This document shows positions 7,382-16,121 of a DNA stretch of 22,278 nucleotides, in pieces. The translations under genes and the position numbers were made by a program. The notes beneath the pieces were generated by a model that made no database searches, was not told where the DNA came from, and worked only from the letters and a program-made list of their open reading frames with translations. Within the stretch, counting starts at the first letter, position 1; each line of letters starts with the position of its first letter. The stretch comes from JABEVB01 sp049965775 (GTDB lineage: Bacteria > Planctomycetota > Phycisphaerae > WQYP01): positions 1-22,278 of the forward strand of contig JBMFVX010000042.1 in the NCBI GenBank assembly GCA_049965775.1. The letters run 5' to 3'.

Positions 7382-7773
7382 ACCGCGCCATCCCTGGGCG
7401 CAGTTTGTTTTGGCACAGCGCCGGCCGGCGGCATCTGCAAATGCGGCGTATGGGTGTGCTCATCTTCAGGCACAACTTGCAGCAAATCAGCGGGAGCGGC
7501 TTCATCCGCCGATTCAGCCAACATTTCTTCCGGAATCTCTCCGCCTTGCTCGGCGGCTTCCACCTGAACGCGCATCTTCTCCAGCGCACTATGGTTCATG
7601 CGGTCTATTGTAGGCGTTGGAATCTCATTAATTTGCGGGTCGCGTGTGCTGGCAATCCAATAGCGCAGGGCAAACCATACCAGCACCACAAACGCCAATG
7701 CGCCCCCGGATATCTCCGCCCACGTTTGACTGTTCATGGCCAATATCGTCGTGCTTACACTTGCATTGAGCAT
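7378..7773 (-). CDS. Small single-pass membrane protein of unknown function
   Basis: This 131-residue protein has one predicted membrane helix at residues 22-40 (SGGALAFVVLVWFALRYWI), followed by a soluble, acidic and Pro-rich tail. Residues 60-90 look helical and charged (NHSALEKMRVQVEAAE). The tail includes a short His-containing patch (DEHTHTPHLQ, about 104-113). I chose the ATG at 7773 because GGGGG lies about eight bases upstream; the only longer start is a TTG at 7797. Its stop overlaps the queG start (ATGA), so the two are probably translationally coupled. I do not recognise the family; a link to queuosine synthesis is not implied by the sequence. Confidence 0.65.
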   Translation of the reverse strand: MLNASVSTTILAMNSQTWAEISGGALAFVVLVWFALRYWIASTRDPQINEIPTPTIDRMNHSALEKMRVQVEAAEQGGEIPEEMLAESADEAAPADLLQVVPEDEHTHTPHLQMPPAGAVPKQTAPRDGAV

Positions 7774-8050
7774 GGCAATACCCCCGCGATAAGACAATGC
7801 GTTCCAACACGATGCACTTATTGTACCCTCGGCCTTGGCTGCTTTGCCAGAGCTTTTTTGCAGATTTACCCTGCAACCGGTTCACGGCTAAACTTTACCC
7901 TCCATCCACAACAAATGGCCCAAAATGGTGCCAATTTTTCCGCAATTTTTCCGCTCGCCTGGCAGCGTTTGCTCTCAAAAGACAGGCAACCCTCAATCGT
8001 TGAACCCCCTCCAAACCACTGCACCGCTACTGCCGCTGATGCGCAGCCCA

Positions 8051-8920
8051 TTACACTTCCGACTGCCGCAGGCGCTCCACCGCATCTCTAAGAAAGTCCA
8101 CCTCGCGCTGCAGCCGCTCCAACGACAAATTTCCCGATTCTCGCTCTATTACCAGCGGGCCAAGGTACCCGCGGCTGTATAGAATGCGAACAACATCCAC
8201 AAGCTCGGCATCGCCAGCGCCCAGCGGAGTCTCCGTGCCGCGCCATGCATCTTCCAACGGAAATCGGCTTTTACGCGCATCTTTGGCATGAACGTGCTTA
8301 ACCCAAGGCGCCAAAAGCTCAGCCGCTTCCGTCGGCGAGCCGCTGCCATACAACACCATGTTTGCCGGGTCAAAATTCACACCAAGGTTCCGTCGCTTGG
8401 CGCCTTCCAAAAGAGCCAGCAACGTCGGGGCGGTTTCTTGCCCGGTTTCCAGCACAAGAGTCACCTCGCATTTCGCCAGCGCATCGGCAAGCTTCCGCAC
8501 ACGATCAAGCATTTGCGTAAATGCCTTCTTTTCGCCTGGCTGCGGGATAAAGCCCACATGCATTGATAGCAGTCCAATGCCAAGTGTCTGACACACCTTC
8601 GCTGCATCGCCAGCGCGGCGCAGGCGCGCCGGGAACATCTTGGTAGGCACAAGGCCGCCCGTCATCTTAATGGCGGCGCGGTCGCTGTAGTCCTCTCCCG
8701 GAAAGCTGATCATGGCGGCCGAAAAATTAATCCCGCTGGAGGCCAGGTCTTTTAAGGCAAGCCGTCGCTTGGTCGCCGGCAGATCGAGCAGCGGAGCAAC
8801 GCCCAACTGCGCCACCCGCACCGACAACTGCCGCAGAGCGCGCTGCAATGGCTTTGCCAAATGCGCGCCTACCGACCAAGAACAAATGCCAACCTCCAAG
8901 GGTTGTAATGCCGCACTCAT
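8051..8920 (-). CDS. Sugar phosphate isomerase/epimerase-like TIM-barrel protein
   Basis: This is a 289-residue protein of the xylose isomerase-like AP endonuclease-2 superfamily. The opening strand (VGICSWSV, 10-17) is typical of the family. The divalent-metal ligands fall where expected on successive barrel strands: E158 in LVLETGQ, D184 in VNFDPANM, H211 in KHVHAKDA and E259 in LVIERESG. Members act on free or phosphorylated sugars, inositols or hydroxypyruvate, and in planctomycetes the family is greatly expanded, so substrate cannot be named. The ATG at 8920 follows GGAGG, although the 12-base spacing is long. It is preceded by 344 apparently empty bases after the DUF4159 gene on the same strand, so it likely has its own promoter. 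An endonuclease IV function is unlikely because the zinc-cluster His pattern is absent. Confidence 0.85.
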   Translation of the reverse strand: MSAALQPLEVGICSWSVGAHLAKPLQRALRQLSVRVAQLGVAPLLDLPATKRRLALKDLASSGINFSAAMISFPGEDYSDRAAIKMTGGLVPTKMFPARLRRAGDAAKVCQTLGIGLLSMHVGFIPQPGEKKAFTQMLDRVRKLADALAKCEVTLVLETGQETAPTLLALLEGAKRRNLGVNFDPANMVLYGSGSPTEAAELLAPWVKHVHAKDARKSRFPLEDAWRGTETPLGAGDAELVDVVRILYSRGYLGPLVIERESGNLSLERLQREVDFLRDAVERLRQSEV

Positions 8921-9264
8921 AAACGCCCACGGCCTCCGTAAAACGAGGGTAGTTTACCGCAAGTGCCCAACTTCGGCGAGGACGACAGCAAAACCAGCCT
9001 CATCACCGCAAGCGGCCATAGCGGCCCCAAAACAGGCCCAGAATGGCATAAAAACGGTATAGAAATGGCAAATGGCCGGCAAAAGCATCCCCCTCGATTG
9101 CCCAATGCCTCACCTTCCGCACAAGCGCCTGGGCACGTATAGCACCGCGGGTTACATGCCCGGTTACCGCCAGCCGACCCACTGCTCCGTCCATGTTCTT
9201 TGGCGCAATGCTCGGCAATTAACTCTGCCAGCCAAGTAGCGCTTTATGATTAACGTCCACCGTT
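8921..9264. other. Intergenic stretch, no supported gene
   Basis: This stretch separates two minus-strand genes. A minus-strand reading frame from an ATG at 9194 to 9003 gives 63 residues rich in Arg, Gly and aromatic residues, but it has no ribosome binding site and no recognised family. No terminator hairpin with a T-run and no repeat was seen. The part next to 8920 probably holds the promoter of the TIM-barrel gene, but I could not place it. Confidence 0.5.
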
Positions 9265-11730
9265 TTACCGCAAATCTATTGCGCGCGGGGCCGCGGGTTG
9301 GCTTTGAGGCCCAGGTTTGTGGCCAGGCTCTGTCCTACTGGAACTCGTTGGCGATTGCCCCGAAGCTGAGGGTATTGGCTTAACCGAAACCGGCGCTGCC
9401 TGTTTGGAACCGGCGGCATACAGCAACACATCCGCCACCACAGCGCGAGCGCTCTGGCTGGCATACCCCTTGATGTCCCAGGTATGCAGACCCGTCATGC
9501 CGGCAATAACGTCCGCCGGCGAAACAATAACCACCCAGCGGCCATGGCGCCTTAACCCCCACAAATCAGGCGCGGTCGCCTGCGGATTGCTGCGCAGCCA
9601 GCGCCGGCGAAAATGCACCTTCGTCAGCTTGATCGAGCCAACGGTAGTACCGGCAAATATTTTGTTGGGCACACTTATAGGCTCCAAGTTAGCGCCCGGG
9701 AATGTCTCACCGACAAAACGCCGCGCCGCCCGCATAAACTTCTCACTTCCACCGACCGCAGCCATAAACAGCGTCCCGCCAGACCGCAGGTAACGACGAA
9801 CATGCTCTTCCACCTGCCAATGAATTTCAAAATCATCTTTCCCCGCCATAAATGCTACAGGCGTCTGGGCTGCATCGAGGCGGCCCAGGTCCACCGGCGA
9901 GACAATCAAATGGGTCTGACAAAGTGCCCGCATAAAGTCGCTTTCAAACGGCCAACTCATCGGCTCCGGGTTGACGCCTCCTTTATAACGCACAATCGCC
10001 AGATGAATTGTTTGCATCGGCGGCCCCACAGGCGCGGGCAACGCCAGGGGATGCAGCTTACGGGTCACACGCCGTTTTCCGGTGGCGTAAAAGTAAACGT
10101 TTGCCGCGGTTTCAAACGCGTATAAGCCATGGTGCGCACGCAAATCGTTGCTTTGCCAGGCCGCCCCAAGGTCCGTTGGACTATGCACCCACAGCAATCG
10201 CAGGCCATTGCTCATGCCCATCAGGCTGATGCTCGACGGCAGGTGAAACTGCACCGAATAGATCGGGTTCTCCGGCGGCAATGGATCCAGCGAATAACGT
10301 CCATCGCTTACCTGCTTTGCTACCCTGGCAATGGCCCTGGTAAATGCCGCATCGCCTCCATCGGCGCTGGAAAAGATGGTGCCGCCATCATTGACAAACG
10401 TTTTGAGGTTTGTCACGTCCCCCGCGGAAAAATGTGGATCACCATGGCCGGTGATCAGTAAAATCGGCGCTGCGAGCCAATGCCTCGGATCTGATTGAAT
10501 ATTCACAATGCGCCAATTCAACGGCTGCTCAAAGGCGTTGCTGATCCACTGGCTTATATTGGCATCATCGCGAGGCCGCGCATCCCATGGTCCATCGTAT
10601 TGCAACTTATTAAACACCACCGGGTTAAGCCCGCGCGTTAAAAACAGCAAGGCGTAGCTGGTGGGTACCGCGTCGCTCGGCGCGCCGAGCACATAACCGC
10701 TCCAGCCGCCATTGGCCTGGTCCTGAGCATCAATAATTTCGCCAGCTCCCTGACGATACCAATCGGTCTTGCCGATACGCTTGAGGCCGCTGGCCAAACC
10801 GACGCGCTCCAACCCATACAGGTAATATAAATTGCGGTCGGTTTTTAAATTGGCAGCCATCCACGCTATGCCATGGGCAATGTCCTTGTCGGGCTTGGGG
10901 TGCAGATGCACGCCGCTGTGAACATATTGATCCACCAAAAACAAGCTAGCCAGCCCCGCGGCCGTCATAGCTCGCGTTGAACTTCCACCGTGATAACTCC
11001 AGCCGCCATCCGGGTTTTGACAGCTTCGCCAGTGTTTTTCGGCACGCAGCCAAAAAATCCGCGGAATCTCCATACCGGCCTGAATGGCGGCCCAGGCCCC
11101 AAGCACACCATATTGGCTGTTCGAGTTGTCCCAGTCGTTGGGAAGGTTTTCGTTGGGCTTGCGGCCATCCCATGTGTAGTGGTAAGCGCCATCGGCATGC
11201 TGCGCCTGAACAATATATTGCGTGCAACGCCGCACCGCCAACCTGTAAAGCGGCCCGCCGTTCGGGTATACCGTCAGTGCGCTAAGCTCAAGCGAGGCTA
11301 CATACGTTGCCTTAGGCGTAATAGTCTTCAAAAATTTCAGCGCTGGTGCAATTTGCGGCGAATCGGGTTCCAAACGCGAATCGCCGGTCGTTTGCCCTAC
11401 CTCCAGCAGCGCATAAAGCGCCAGCGACGTTTGACCGCCCCAGTAGTTGTCGCTGGGAGAGCCGGTTTCCCAAAATTTTCCCGGCTTCTCATGCTTCAGC
11501 AAATAGTTTACGCCCCGCGAAATGCTTTGGAGTATTTGCCGGCGGCTCAAGGCGGCTATCTCCGCCGCAGATACCTTGGTCGCGCTCGCCTGCCCGCGGG
11601 CCAAACCGCACAACGCCAACACCAGCACCAAGGTCGCGGGAATGACTATTCTGCGCCCTACTTGGCTTAAAATAGCGATCAAATAAGCTGCACATGTATG
11701 CCTGTCATGAGTTGGCAGCAAATGTCGCAT
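9265..11730 (-). CDS. Exported terpenoid-toroid (prenyltransferase-like) and DUF4159 protein
   Basis: This is a large 821-residue protein. Residues 28-47 are a signal peptide-like hydrophobic segment ending in ALCGLARGQA. Residues 65-370 form an alpha/alpha toroid of the squalene-cyclase/prenyltransferase repeat type, with repeat signatures such as DGAYHYTWDG, DGGWSYHGGS and NGGWSGYVLG. Next come two copies of a DUF4159-like, glutamine-amidotransferase-like Rossmann unit. The first is at about 405-560 (ILLITGHGDPHFSAGD, then FVNDGGTIFSSADGG), and the second at about 572-775 (HLAIVRYKGG, then RYLRSGGTLFMAAVGG). The last 45 residues are Pro/Ser/Gln-rich. The toroid lacks the DxDD-type acid motif of cyclases, so a binding rather than enzymatic role is likely. 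DUF4159 proteins often sit beside MoxR/DUF58/Bat genes; none is present here. The gene is divergent from the epimerase gene. Confidence 0.86.
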   Translation of the reverse strand: MRHLLPTHDRHTCAAYLIAILSQVGRRIVIPATLVLVLALCGLARGQASATKVSAAEIAALSRRQILQSISRGVNYLLKHEKPGKFWETGSPSDNYWGGQTSLALYALLEVGQTTGDSRLEPDSPQIAPALKFLKTITPKATYVASLELSALTVYPNGGPLYRLAVRRCTQYIVQAQHADGAYHYTWDGRKPNENLPNDWDNSNSQYGVLGAWAAIQAGMEIPRIFWLRAEKHWRSCQNPDGGWSYHGGSSTRAMTAAGLASLFLVDQYVHSGVHLHPKPDKDIAHGIAWMAANLKTDRNLYYLYGLERVGLASGLKRIGKTDWYRQGAGEIIDAQDQANGGWSGYVLGAPSDAVPTSYALLFLTRGLNPVVFNKLQYDGPWDARPRDDANISQWISNAFEQPLNWRIVNIQSDPRHWLAAPILLITGHGDPHFSAGDVTNLKTFVNDGGTIFSSADGGDAAFTRAIARVAKQVSDGRYSLDPLPPENPIYSVQFHLPSSISLMGMSNGLRLLWVHSPTDLGAAWQSNDLRAHHGLYAFETAANVYFYATGKRRVTRKLHPLALPAPVGPPMQTIHLAIVRYKGGVNPEPMSWPFESDFMRALCQTHLIVSPVDLGRLDAAQTPVAFMAGKDDFEIHWQVEEHVRRYLRSGGTLFMAAVGGSEKFMRAARRFVGETFPGANLEPISVPNKIFAGTTVGSIKLTKVHFRRRWLRSNPQATAPDLWGLRRHGRWVVIVSPADVIAGMTGLHTWDIKGYASQSARAVVADVLLYAAGSKQAAPVSVKPIPSASGQSPTSSSRTEPGHKPGPQSQPAAPRAIDLR

Positions 11731-11766
11731 GGCTTGGCCCCATTATCTTGGACTGCTGCGTCCAGT

Positions 11767-11796
11767 TTGAACGCTACAGTCTCAATGCAGTATTAT
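11767..11796 (+). promoter_or_regulatory. Candidate sigma70-type promoter for the epimerase gene
   Basis: TTGAAC (11767-11772), an 18-base spacer and TATTAT (11791-11796) lie in the divergent region between the DUF4159 and epimerase genes. The -10 box matches consensus at five of six positions. The leader to the ATG at 11941 would be about 140 bases. Just upstream, at about 11750-11765, an inverted repeat TGGAC-N6-GTCCA could be an operator. Confidence 0.4.
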
Positions 11797-11940
11797 CGGC
11801 AGCAATGAACACCGAACTTTGCCACTATAGTTTACTTTATGGGACGTTTACACAAAACCACTGCATTTTTGCAGGCATTGCGATTGGCCGTCCCAAACAC
11901 TCAGGCACCCAGCACCTGGAGCTTACCCGGATTAATACGT

Positions 11941-12897
11941 ATGAGTGATACAACCGAAAACATCAAAACCGTTGCCGTCACCGGCGCCACCGGCTTTGTC
12001 GGCCAGGCAGTCATTACGCGCCTGCTCGAGTGGCCGCACCTGCACGTGCGTGCCATTGCTCGCCATCCACATATACCCGCCGCCTGGGCCGATCGGGTTC
12101 ATCCAACTGCTGTGGATATTTCCGACGACGAATGCCCGGCTTCGCTGGTGGCTGCGCTAACCCAGGCTGACGCCGTCATACACCTGGTTGGCATTATTCG
12201 TCCCACGCGTGAACAAAGCTTCGCCGATGCCCACATCAATGCCACCCAAAATGTATTGCTAGCCGCCCGGCAAAGCGGCATAAAACGCTATATTCACATG
12301 TCGGCCATGGGTGTGCGTGCCGATGCGGCCGCCGAATATCAAAAAACCAAATGGCAGGCAGAACAGCTTGTAAAAGACTCCGCTCTCGCGTGGACCATTT
12401 TTCGCCCGAGTTTAATTCACGGCCCACACGGCGAGTTTGCACGAATGTTACGAGCCTGGAGCCTTGGCAAGGCTCCGCCCTTTTTGTTTATGCCCTACTT
12501 CGGTCCCGGCGTCTTTGGCACCAAAACGCCTACTCGCATTCAACCCGTATTTGTGGATGATGTAGCCTGGCTTTTTGTTGAATCACTGCGGCGTCCGCAC
12601 ACCATAGGCCGCATATACGATGTGGGCGGCCCGCAACAATTTACCTGGCCTCAGATGTTGCGCCTCGCCTCGCAATGCTTTAGAGGCAAACCCAAGCCCG
12701 CTTTGCCAATACCCATTTGGCTCGCGGGCCTGATGGCACGTGCGGCCTTGCCGGGCCTGCCATTTACGCTCGATCAGGTGCGCATGGCCGCCGAAGATAA
12801 CTGCGGCGACTTAACGCCGCTGCTGCGCGACTTTCCGGATGCCAAGCTCCATCCCATGGCCGAAGCCATAAGCGCCTACGCCGGCCAAATGCGCTGA
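11941..12897 (+). CDS. NAD(P)-binding epimerase-like protein (NDUFA9/complex I assembly-type SDR)
   Basis: This is a 318-residue atypical/extended short-chain dehydrogenase. The nucleotide-binding motif TGATGFVG is at 14-21. Strand-4 sequence VIHLVGIIRP follows, then the active-site triad-like S121 with Y133 and K137 (EYQKTK). The RPSLIHGP motif at 155-162 and the PVFVDDVA motif at 202-209 are typical of the NDUFA9-like group. In bacteria these proteins bind NAD(P) and may modify sugars or quinone-linked lipids; the exact reaction is not known. I chose the ATG at 11941 because it places the Rossmann strand close to the N-terminus; an in-frame ATG at 11839 would add 34 residues without family character. 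Its ribosome site is weak. The gene ends 43 bases from the convergent HYExAFE gene. Confidence 0.88.
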   Translation: MSDTTENIKTVAVTGATGFVGQAVITRLLEWPHLHVRAIARHPHIPAAWADRVHPTAVDISDDECPASLVAALTQADAVIHLVGIIRPTREQSFADAHINATQNVLLAARQSGIKRYIHMSAMGVRADAAAEYQKTKWQAEQLVKDSALAWTIFRPSLIHGPHGEFARMLRAWSLGKAPPFLFMPYFGPGVFGTKTPTRIQPVFVDDVAWLFVESLRRPHTIGRIYDVGGPQQFTWPQMLRLASQCFRGKPKPALPIPIWLAGLMARAALPGLPFTLDQVRMAAEDNCGDLTPLLRDFPDAKLHPMAEAISAYAGQMR

Positions 12898-12940
12898 ACT
12901 CCAGCGCACTTACCGCGCCCAACACGCGCGTCACCGCCGC

Positions 12941-13453
12941 TTACAGGTATTCGTCAAATGGTTTGGCCAGTCGCTTAAACTCAGCCGTCGGCAGATGCAC
13001 CGTGCCCCACGCTTGCGACCGCGCCTTCATGGCCGAGCGGTAATCGCTCACCGTAATGGCCAAAGCGCTGTACCATCGGTCCTGAAATTGAAAGATATCC
13101 TTAAATGGAGACTTTTCAGGCTCGTCCGGCCATTGATATAAAAACAAAAACATGGCTGTAAAGCCATCTCCAAAAATTTCCTGCCATTGCCGAAGATCAT
13201 CAATATCCTCGCGGGTTGCCCAGTTGGGCAGCGCCACCGTGCCTTTGCGATTCTGGCAGGCACGGCCTTTTACGTCCACCAGCAGATTTTTGCCGCCCGG
13301 CCGATACACCACAAAGTCAAAACTTTTGAGTTTGGCCCCTGAAAACAGCGCCCGCTTGGCTTCATCCACCGCAATGTACGGCAGGCCCTTTTTGCGCAGC
13401 AGGTCTTCAAAGGCGGCTTCATAATGACTCGAACGTTTCGACCTTGGCCCCAT
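12941..13453 (-). CDS. HYExAFE family protein, PD-(D/E)XK nuclease-like
   Basis: This is a 170-residue protein whose N-terminus carries the motif that names the family, HYEAAFE at residues 10-16. HYExAFE proteins are known mainly from planctomycetes and have no established function. The order of residues resembles a PD-(D/E)XK nuclease core: an N-terminal helix with E16, then SFDFVVYR with D46, a beta hairpin, and LLVDVKGR with D60 and K62. The remainder has aromatic-rich strands (MFLFLYQW at 101-108) and a helical end. Nuclease activity is my inference from this pattern. The gene starts 23 bases after the hisS stop on the same strand, so the two probably share a transcript. The ATG at 13453 has GGAG about 11 bases upstream. 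Confidence 0.82.
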   Translation of the reverse strand: MGPRSKRSSHYEAAFEDLLRKKGLPYIAVDEAKRALFSGAKLKSFDFVVYRPGGKNLLVDVKGRACQNRKGTVALPNWATREDIDDLRQWQEIFGDGFTAMFLFLYQWPDEPEKSPFKDIFQFQDRWYSALAITVSDYRSAMKARSQAWGTVHLPTAEFKRLAKPFDEYL

Positions 13454-13476
13454 CGCGGCATACTCCGGTTACCATG

Positions 13477-14838
13477 TCAGCAACTCTGCAATTCGGCGCG
13501 AACTTGTGCTGCCAATGCCACCGCTTCCAGCGGTACTTCGCGCTCGGTTCGCGTGATTAAATTCTTGATTTTTGCGACGCCCCGTGCCAGTTCCTCCGGC
13601 GCCAATATCACCGCAACCCTGGCACCCGATGCAACCGCCTCCGGCAGCAATTTGCCGATGTTGCGCGTCGCCTTGTAGCTGGCCACCGCGTGCAAGCCAG
13701 CCTGCGCCACCCGCTGGCTGGCGCTATCCCATGTGGAGCGCCGCAGCGCCATCAGAATCTGCTGCACGGGTTGCTCGTCCGGCAATGCGCTTAGCACAAA
13801 AACGTCCGGCGTGCTTAGCAGTTGCCGGGGCAATACGCCCTGCTCCCGCAGCACAATTTCAAGCACCACATCGCCCATGCCAAAGCCGATCGCCGGCATG
13901 CTTGGCCCGCCAAACGTTTCAATCAGGCGATCATAGCGGCCTCCACCGGCCATCGCCCGATTGTGCGATTTCGCGTCGAGCACCTCAAACACAAAGCCCG
14001 TGTAATACGCCAACCCGCGCACCACGCTCAGGTCAAACCGGCAGTACTCGCCAAGACCGATATCCGCAAGCCGCGATTCAAATGCTTTAATGCCGTCGCG
14101 CACTTCCTGCGGCCAGGCGCTCATAATTTGCATCAAAGCGTCCGGCGCCGCCGGTTCCGAGCTTATAGCCGCAGCAAAGAGGTCAAACTGCGCCTGTTCC
14201 TGCGGCGGACACTGCCGCTGGGTGTAAAGCTCGCGGCGCCCTGCAGCGTCAAGCTTGGCCAGGCGATCAAGAATAAAATAAGCGTCGCCCACCCGCTCGG
14301 GGGCGACAAACGTGCTGGTAAGCGCCTGGGTAAGCCAGTCACGGTTGTTCCAACCGATGCGAAAATCACCCGCCTGCAAACCAAACTCACGCAGCGTTTC
14401 GATGCACAGCATCAGACATTCCTGCTCGCAGCGCGGCGATGGATCGGCCAAAAAATCCACATTCCATTGAATAAACTCGCGCAGGCGCCCCTTCTGAGGC
14501 TGCTCCGCCCGGTAGCACCGCGGAATGCTGAACCACTTGATGGGGCGCGGCAACCCCTGCGCCTGCGCTGCAACCATGCGGGCCAGCGTGGGCGTAAACT
14601 CCGGGCGAAGCGCCAATTCGCGATCCCCCCGGTCACGAAACGAAAAAAGCTGCGACACAATCTCATCGCCGCTTTTAACCTTGTAAAGTTCGAGCGATTC
14701 AAAGGTAGGTCCATCCACCTCCAAAAAGCCGTGCCGAACCGAAACGCGCCGCCACGTGTCTTCAATATAACGGCGCACCGCCATCGCTTCGGGCATAAAA
14801 TCGCGTGTGCCTTTAGGTGCTTGAAACGTATTTTTCAT
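13477..14838 (-). CDS. hisS: Histidyl-tRNA synthetase
   Basis: This class II synthetase charges tRNA-His with histidine in the cytoplasm. The 453-residue length is within the family range. Class II motif 2 is at about 102-128 (RCYRAEQPQKGRLREF). The histidine-specific signature VRGLAYYTGFVFE is at 273-285, the second histidine box AGGGRYDRL at 297-305, and motif 3 (GFGMGDVVLE) at 318-327. The C-terminal anticodon-binding domain covers about 343-453 (PDVFVLSALPDEQ onward). The N-terminal KGTRDFMPEAM is the standard opening, which fixes the start at 14838 even though the ribosome site is weak. Binding determinants appear intact. It is followed closely by the HYExAFE gene. I see no T-box leader upstream. 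Confidence 0.97.
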   Translation of the reverse strand: MKNTFQAPKGTRDFMPEAMAVRRYIEDTWRRVSVRHGFLEVDGPTFESLELYKVKSGDEIVSQLFSFRDRGDRELALRPEFTPTLARMVAAQAQGLPRPIKWFSIPRCYRAEQPQKGRLREFIQWNVDFLADPSPRCEQECLMLCIETLREFGLQAGDFRIGWNNRDWLTQALTSTFVAPERVGDAYFILDRLAKLDAAGRRELYTQRQCPPQEQAQFDLFAAAISSEPAAPDALMQIMSAWPQEVRDGIKAFESRLADIGLGEYCRFDLSVVRGLAYYTGFVFEVLDAKSHNRAMAGGGRYDRLIETFGGPSMPAIGFGMGDVVLEIVLREQGVLPRQLLSTPDVFVLSALPDEQPVQQILMALRRSTWDSASQRVAQAGLHAVASYKATRNIGKLLPEAVASGARVAVILAPEELARGVAKIKNLITRTEREVPLEAVALAAQVRAELQSC

Positions 14839-15212
14839 CGGTTGTTCATATCCTGTTGTTCCCTTGCTGTCACCCTTGCGTTAGAGACGCTTGGCCCGTG
14901 GCCGCATATACCCCGAAAGAATAAGGCTCATCCGCACTCCAGGCAACGCAGCAGCTTAAAAAAGCCCGCTGCGCAGCTATTCCTACATCATGGCAAACAG
15001 GGCCGCATTCACAATGGCCTGCCATAAGTTGCGGGCCGGTTACCACCGGCAAGCTGGCGGCGCAACAGCGGCGGCTCCGTCTCAGGTGCGGGCTGCAATA
15101 ACTGAAATCTGCACCCTCCCCGAAAATTTGGTGAACCGTGCTCGCTTGCTTGTCGCTTGCGCTTTATACTCCTGTGCGAGTTGTACTTTAACGAGGCGGA
15201 ATGTAACGCACA
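14839..15212. other. Divergent intergenic region between hisS and a membrane protein gene
   Basis: These 374 bases separate two outward-facing genes and should hold both promoters. On the plus strand TATACT at 15165-15170 is a plausible -10 box 43 bases before the ATG at 15213, but the -35 region is poor; the sequence just before it is built of repeated GCTTG units. For hisS I could not place a promoter with confidence. No T-box, tRNA or terminator was recognised. Short reading frames crossing this region have no ribosome sites. Confidence 0.5.
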
Positions 15213-16118
15213 ATGACTGCACCCGTTCATCCTTACAGCGATTATGGCGTAGCCCTGCGTACGCTGCGCAGCGGCCGCAATTGGCTTGGCCTGCTGCTTT
15301 TTGTTTGCGTGCTGGCCCAAATAATCGGCTTTTTGCTTATTCGCTTTACCAATCAGGCCTATGGCAACGGCAACCCGGTGGCTCGCGAAAGCGTGGTGGT
15401 CACCCCAATGGGACCGGCTCACCACCCACTCTTCAGCGTGCGAACCGTAACCGGCGGCGTACAGGCATCAACACCCAATCAGGCCCAACCCGGCGTATCC
15501 GCCGCGGATACGGGTTTTTCGGATGCCGCTTCTGCCGGTCGCCAAACCATGCAGTCCCGTCAGGGCCGCGAACTTAATTTGCGTCCTCAGTGGGCCACCA
15601 CCTATTACATTGCCGTACCGGTCACGCAGCTTCTGGGGTTGCTTGCGGCCGCGTCCCAGGCCATCATTATTTTTATCACACTGCTGGTGATTTTAATCGC
15701 CCAAGCCCCCGGAGTAGCCCATCTGACGCGCAGCTTAAACTGGGCCGTTATTCTGCTGTTTATGGTGTTGCCGTGGCAATATTTCTTTCCGGGCTTTCCG
15801 GTGCCGGGAGTTTTATATGGTTGGCAGGAACTGCTGCGCACGCTCGCGGTTGTATTTCTGTTGCCGCCCGGCCACGGCCTGCCCTATCTGCAGCGCGTGA
15901 TTATCGTAGTGCGGTATGTGCTCTGGCCGGCAATCGGCCTCCTTGTCATGCTGGTAACCGCCGAGCGATTTCGCGCCGGCGTTCGCCTCGCGGTCGGCCA
16001 TCCAATTCAAAGTCTAATGCTCGGCCAAAACAAAACGACCGCAGACAAACCAACAGGCTCAGCACCACCCCCACCCAGCCTCGGCACAACCACTCCCACA
16101 GGCCAAGCTACGCGCTGA
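15213..16118 (+). CDS. Polytopic membrane protein of unknown function
   Basis: This 301-residue protein is an integral membrane protein I do not recognise. A first helix spans about 23-44 (WLGLLLFVCVLAQIIGFLLI). A long soluble loop of about 85 residues, rich in Gly, Ala, Gln and Ser, follows (45-130). A cluster of three to four helices then lies at about 132-165, 176-195, 206-218 and 230-250, and a Pro/Thr-rich tail ends the protein. No catalytic or transporter motif is visible. The ATG at 15213 is preceded by a poorly spaced GGCGGA. The layout (one helix, large loop, helix bundle) could suit a scaffold or assembly protein, but this is speculation. Its stop codon lies three bases from the stop of the convergent argD. 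Confidence 0.72.
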   Translation: MTAPVHPYSDYGVALRTLRSGRNWLGLLLFVCVLAQIIGFLLIRFTNQAYGNGNPVARESVVVTPMGPAHHPLFSVRTVTGGVQASTPNQAQPGVSAADTGFSDAASAGRQTMQSRQGRELNLRPQWATTYYIAVPVTQLLGLLAAASQAIIIFITLLVILIAQAPGVAHLTRSLNWAVILLFMVLPWQYFFPGFPVPGVLYGWQELLRTLAVVFLLPPGHGLPYLQRVIIVVRYVLWPAIGLLVMLVTAERFRAGVRLAVGHPIQSLMLGQNKTTADKPTGSAPPPPSLGTTTPTGQATR

Positions 16119-16121
16119 ACC

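Noticed and set aside
6203..7567. Long plus-strand open frame (about 454 codons) opposite queG
   Set aside because: It mirrors queG and its upstream gene, has Arg/His/Ala-rich composition of an antisense shadow and no family motif.
9003..9194. 63-residue minus-strand reading frame in the gap after the DUF4159 gene
   Set aside because: No ribosome site, no recognised family and a composition typical of random translation of GC-rich DNA.
14955..14985. GCAGC...GCTGC inverted repeat with a run of A/T near hisS, looking like a terminator
   Set aside because: The T-run lies inside the loop rather than after the stem on either strand, and no gene ends there.
13822..15027. Plus-strand open frame of about 400 codons opposite hisS
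   Set aside because: An antisense shadow of hisS; no ribosome site and basic, motif-free product.
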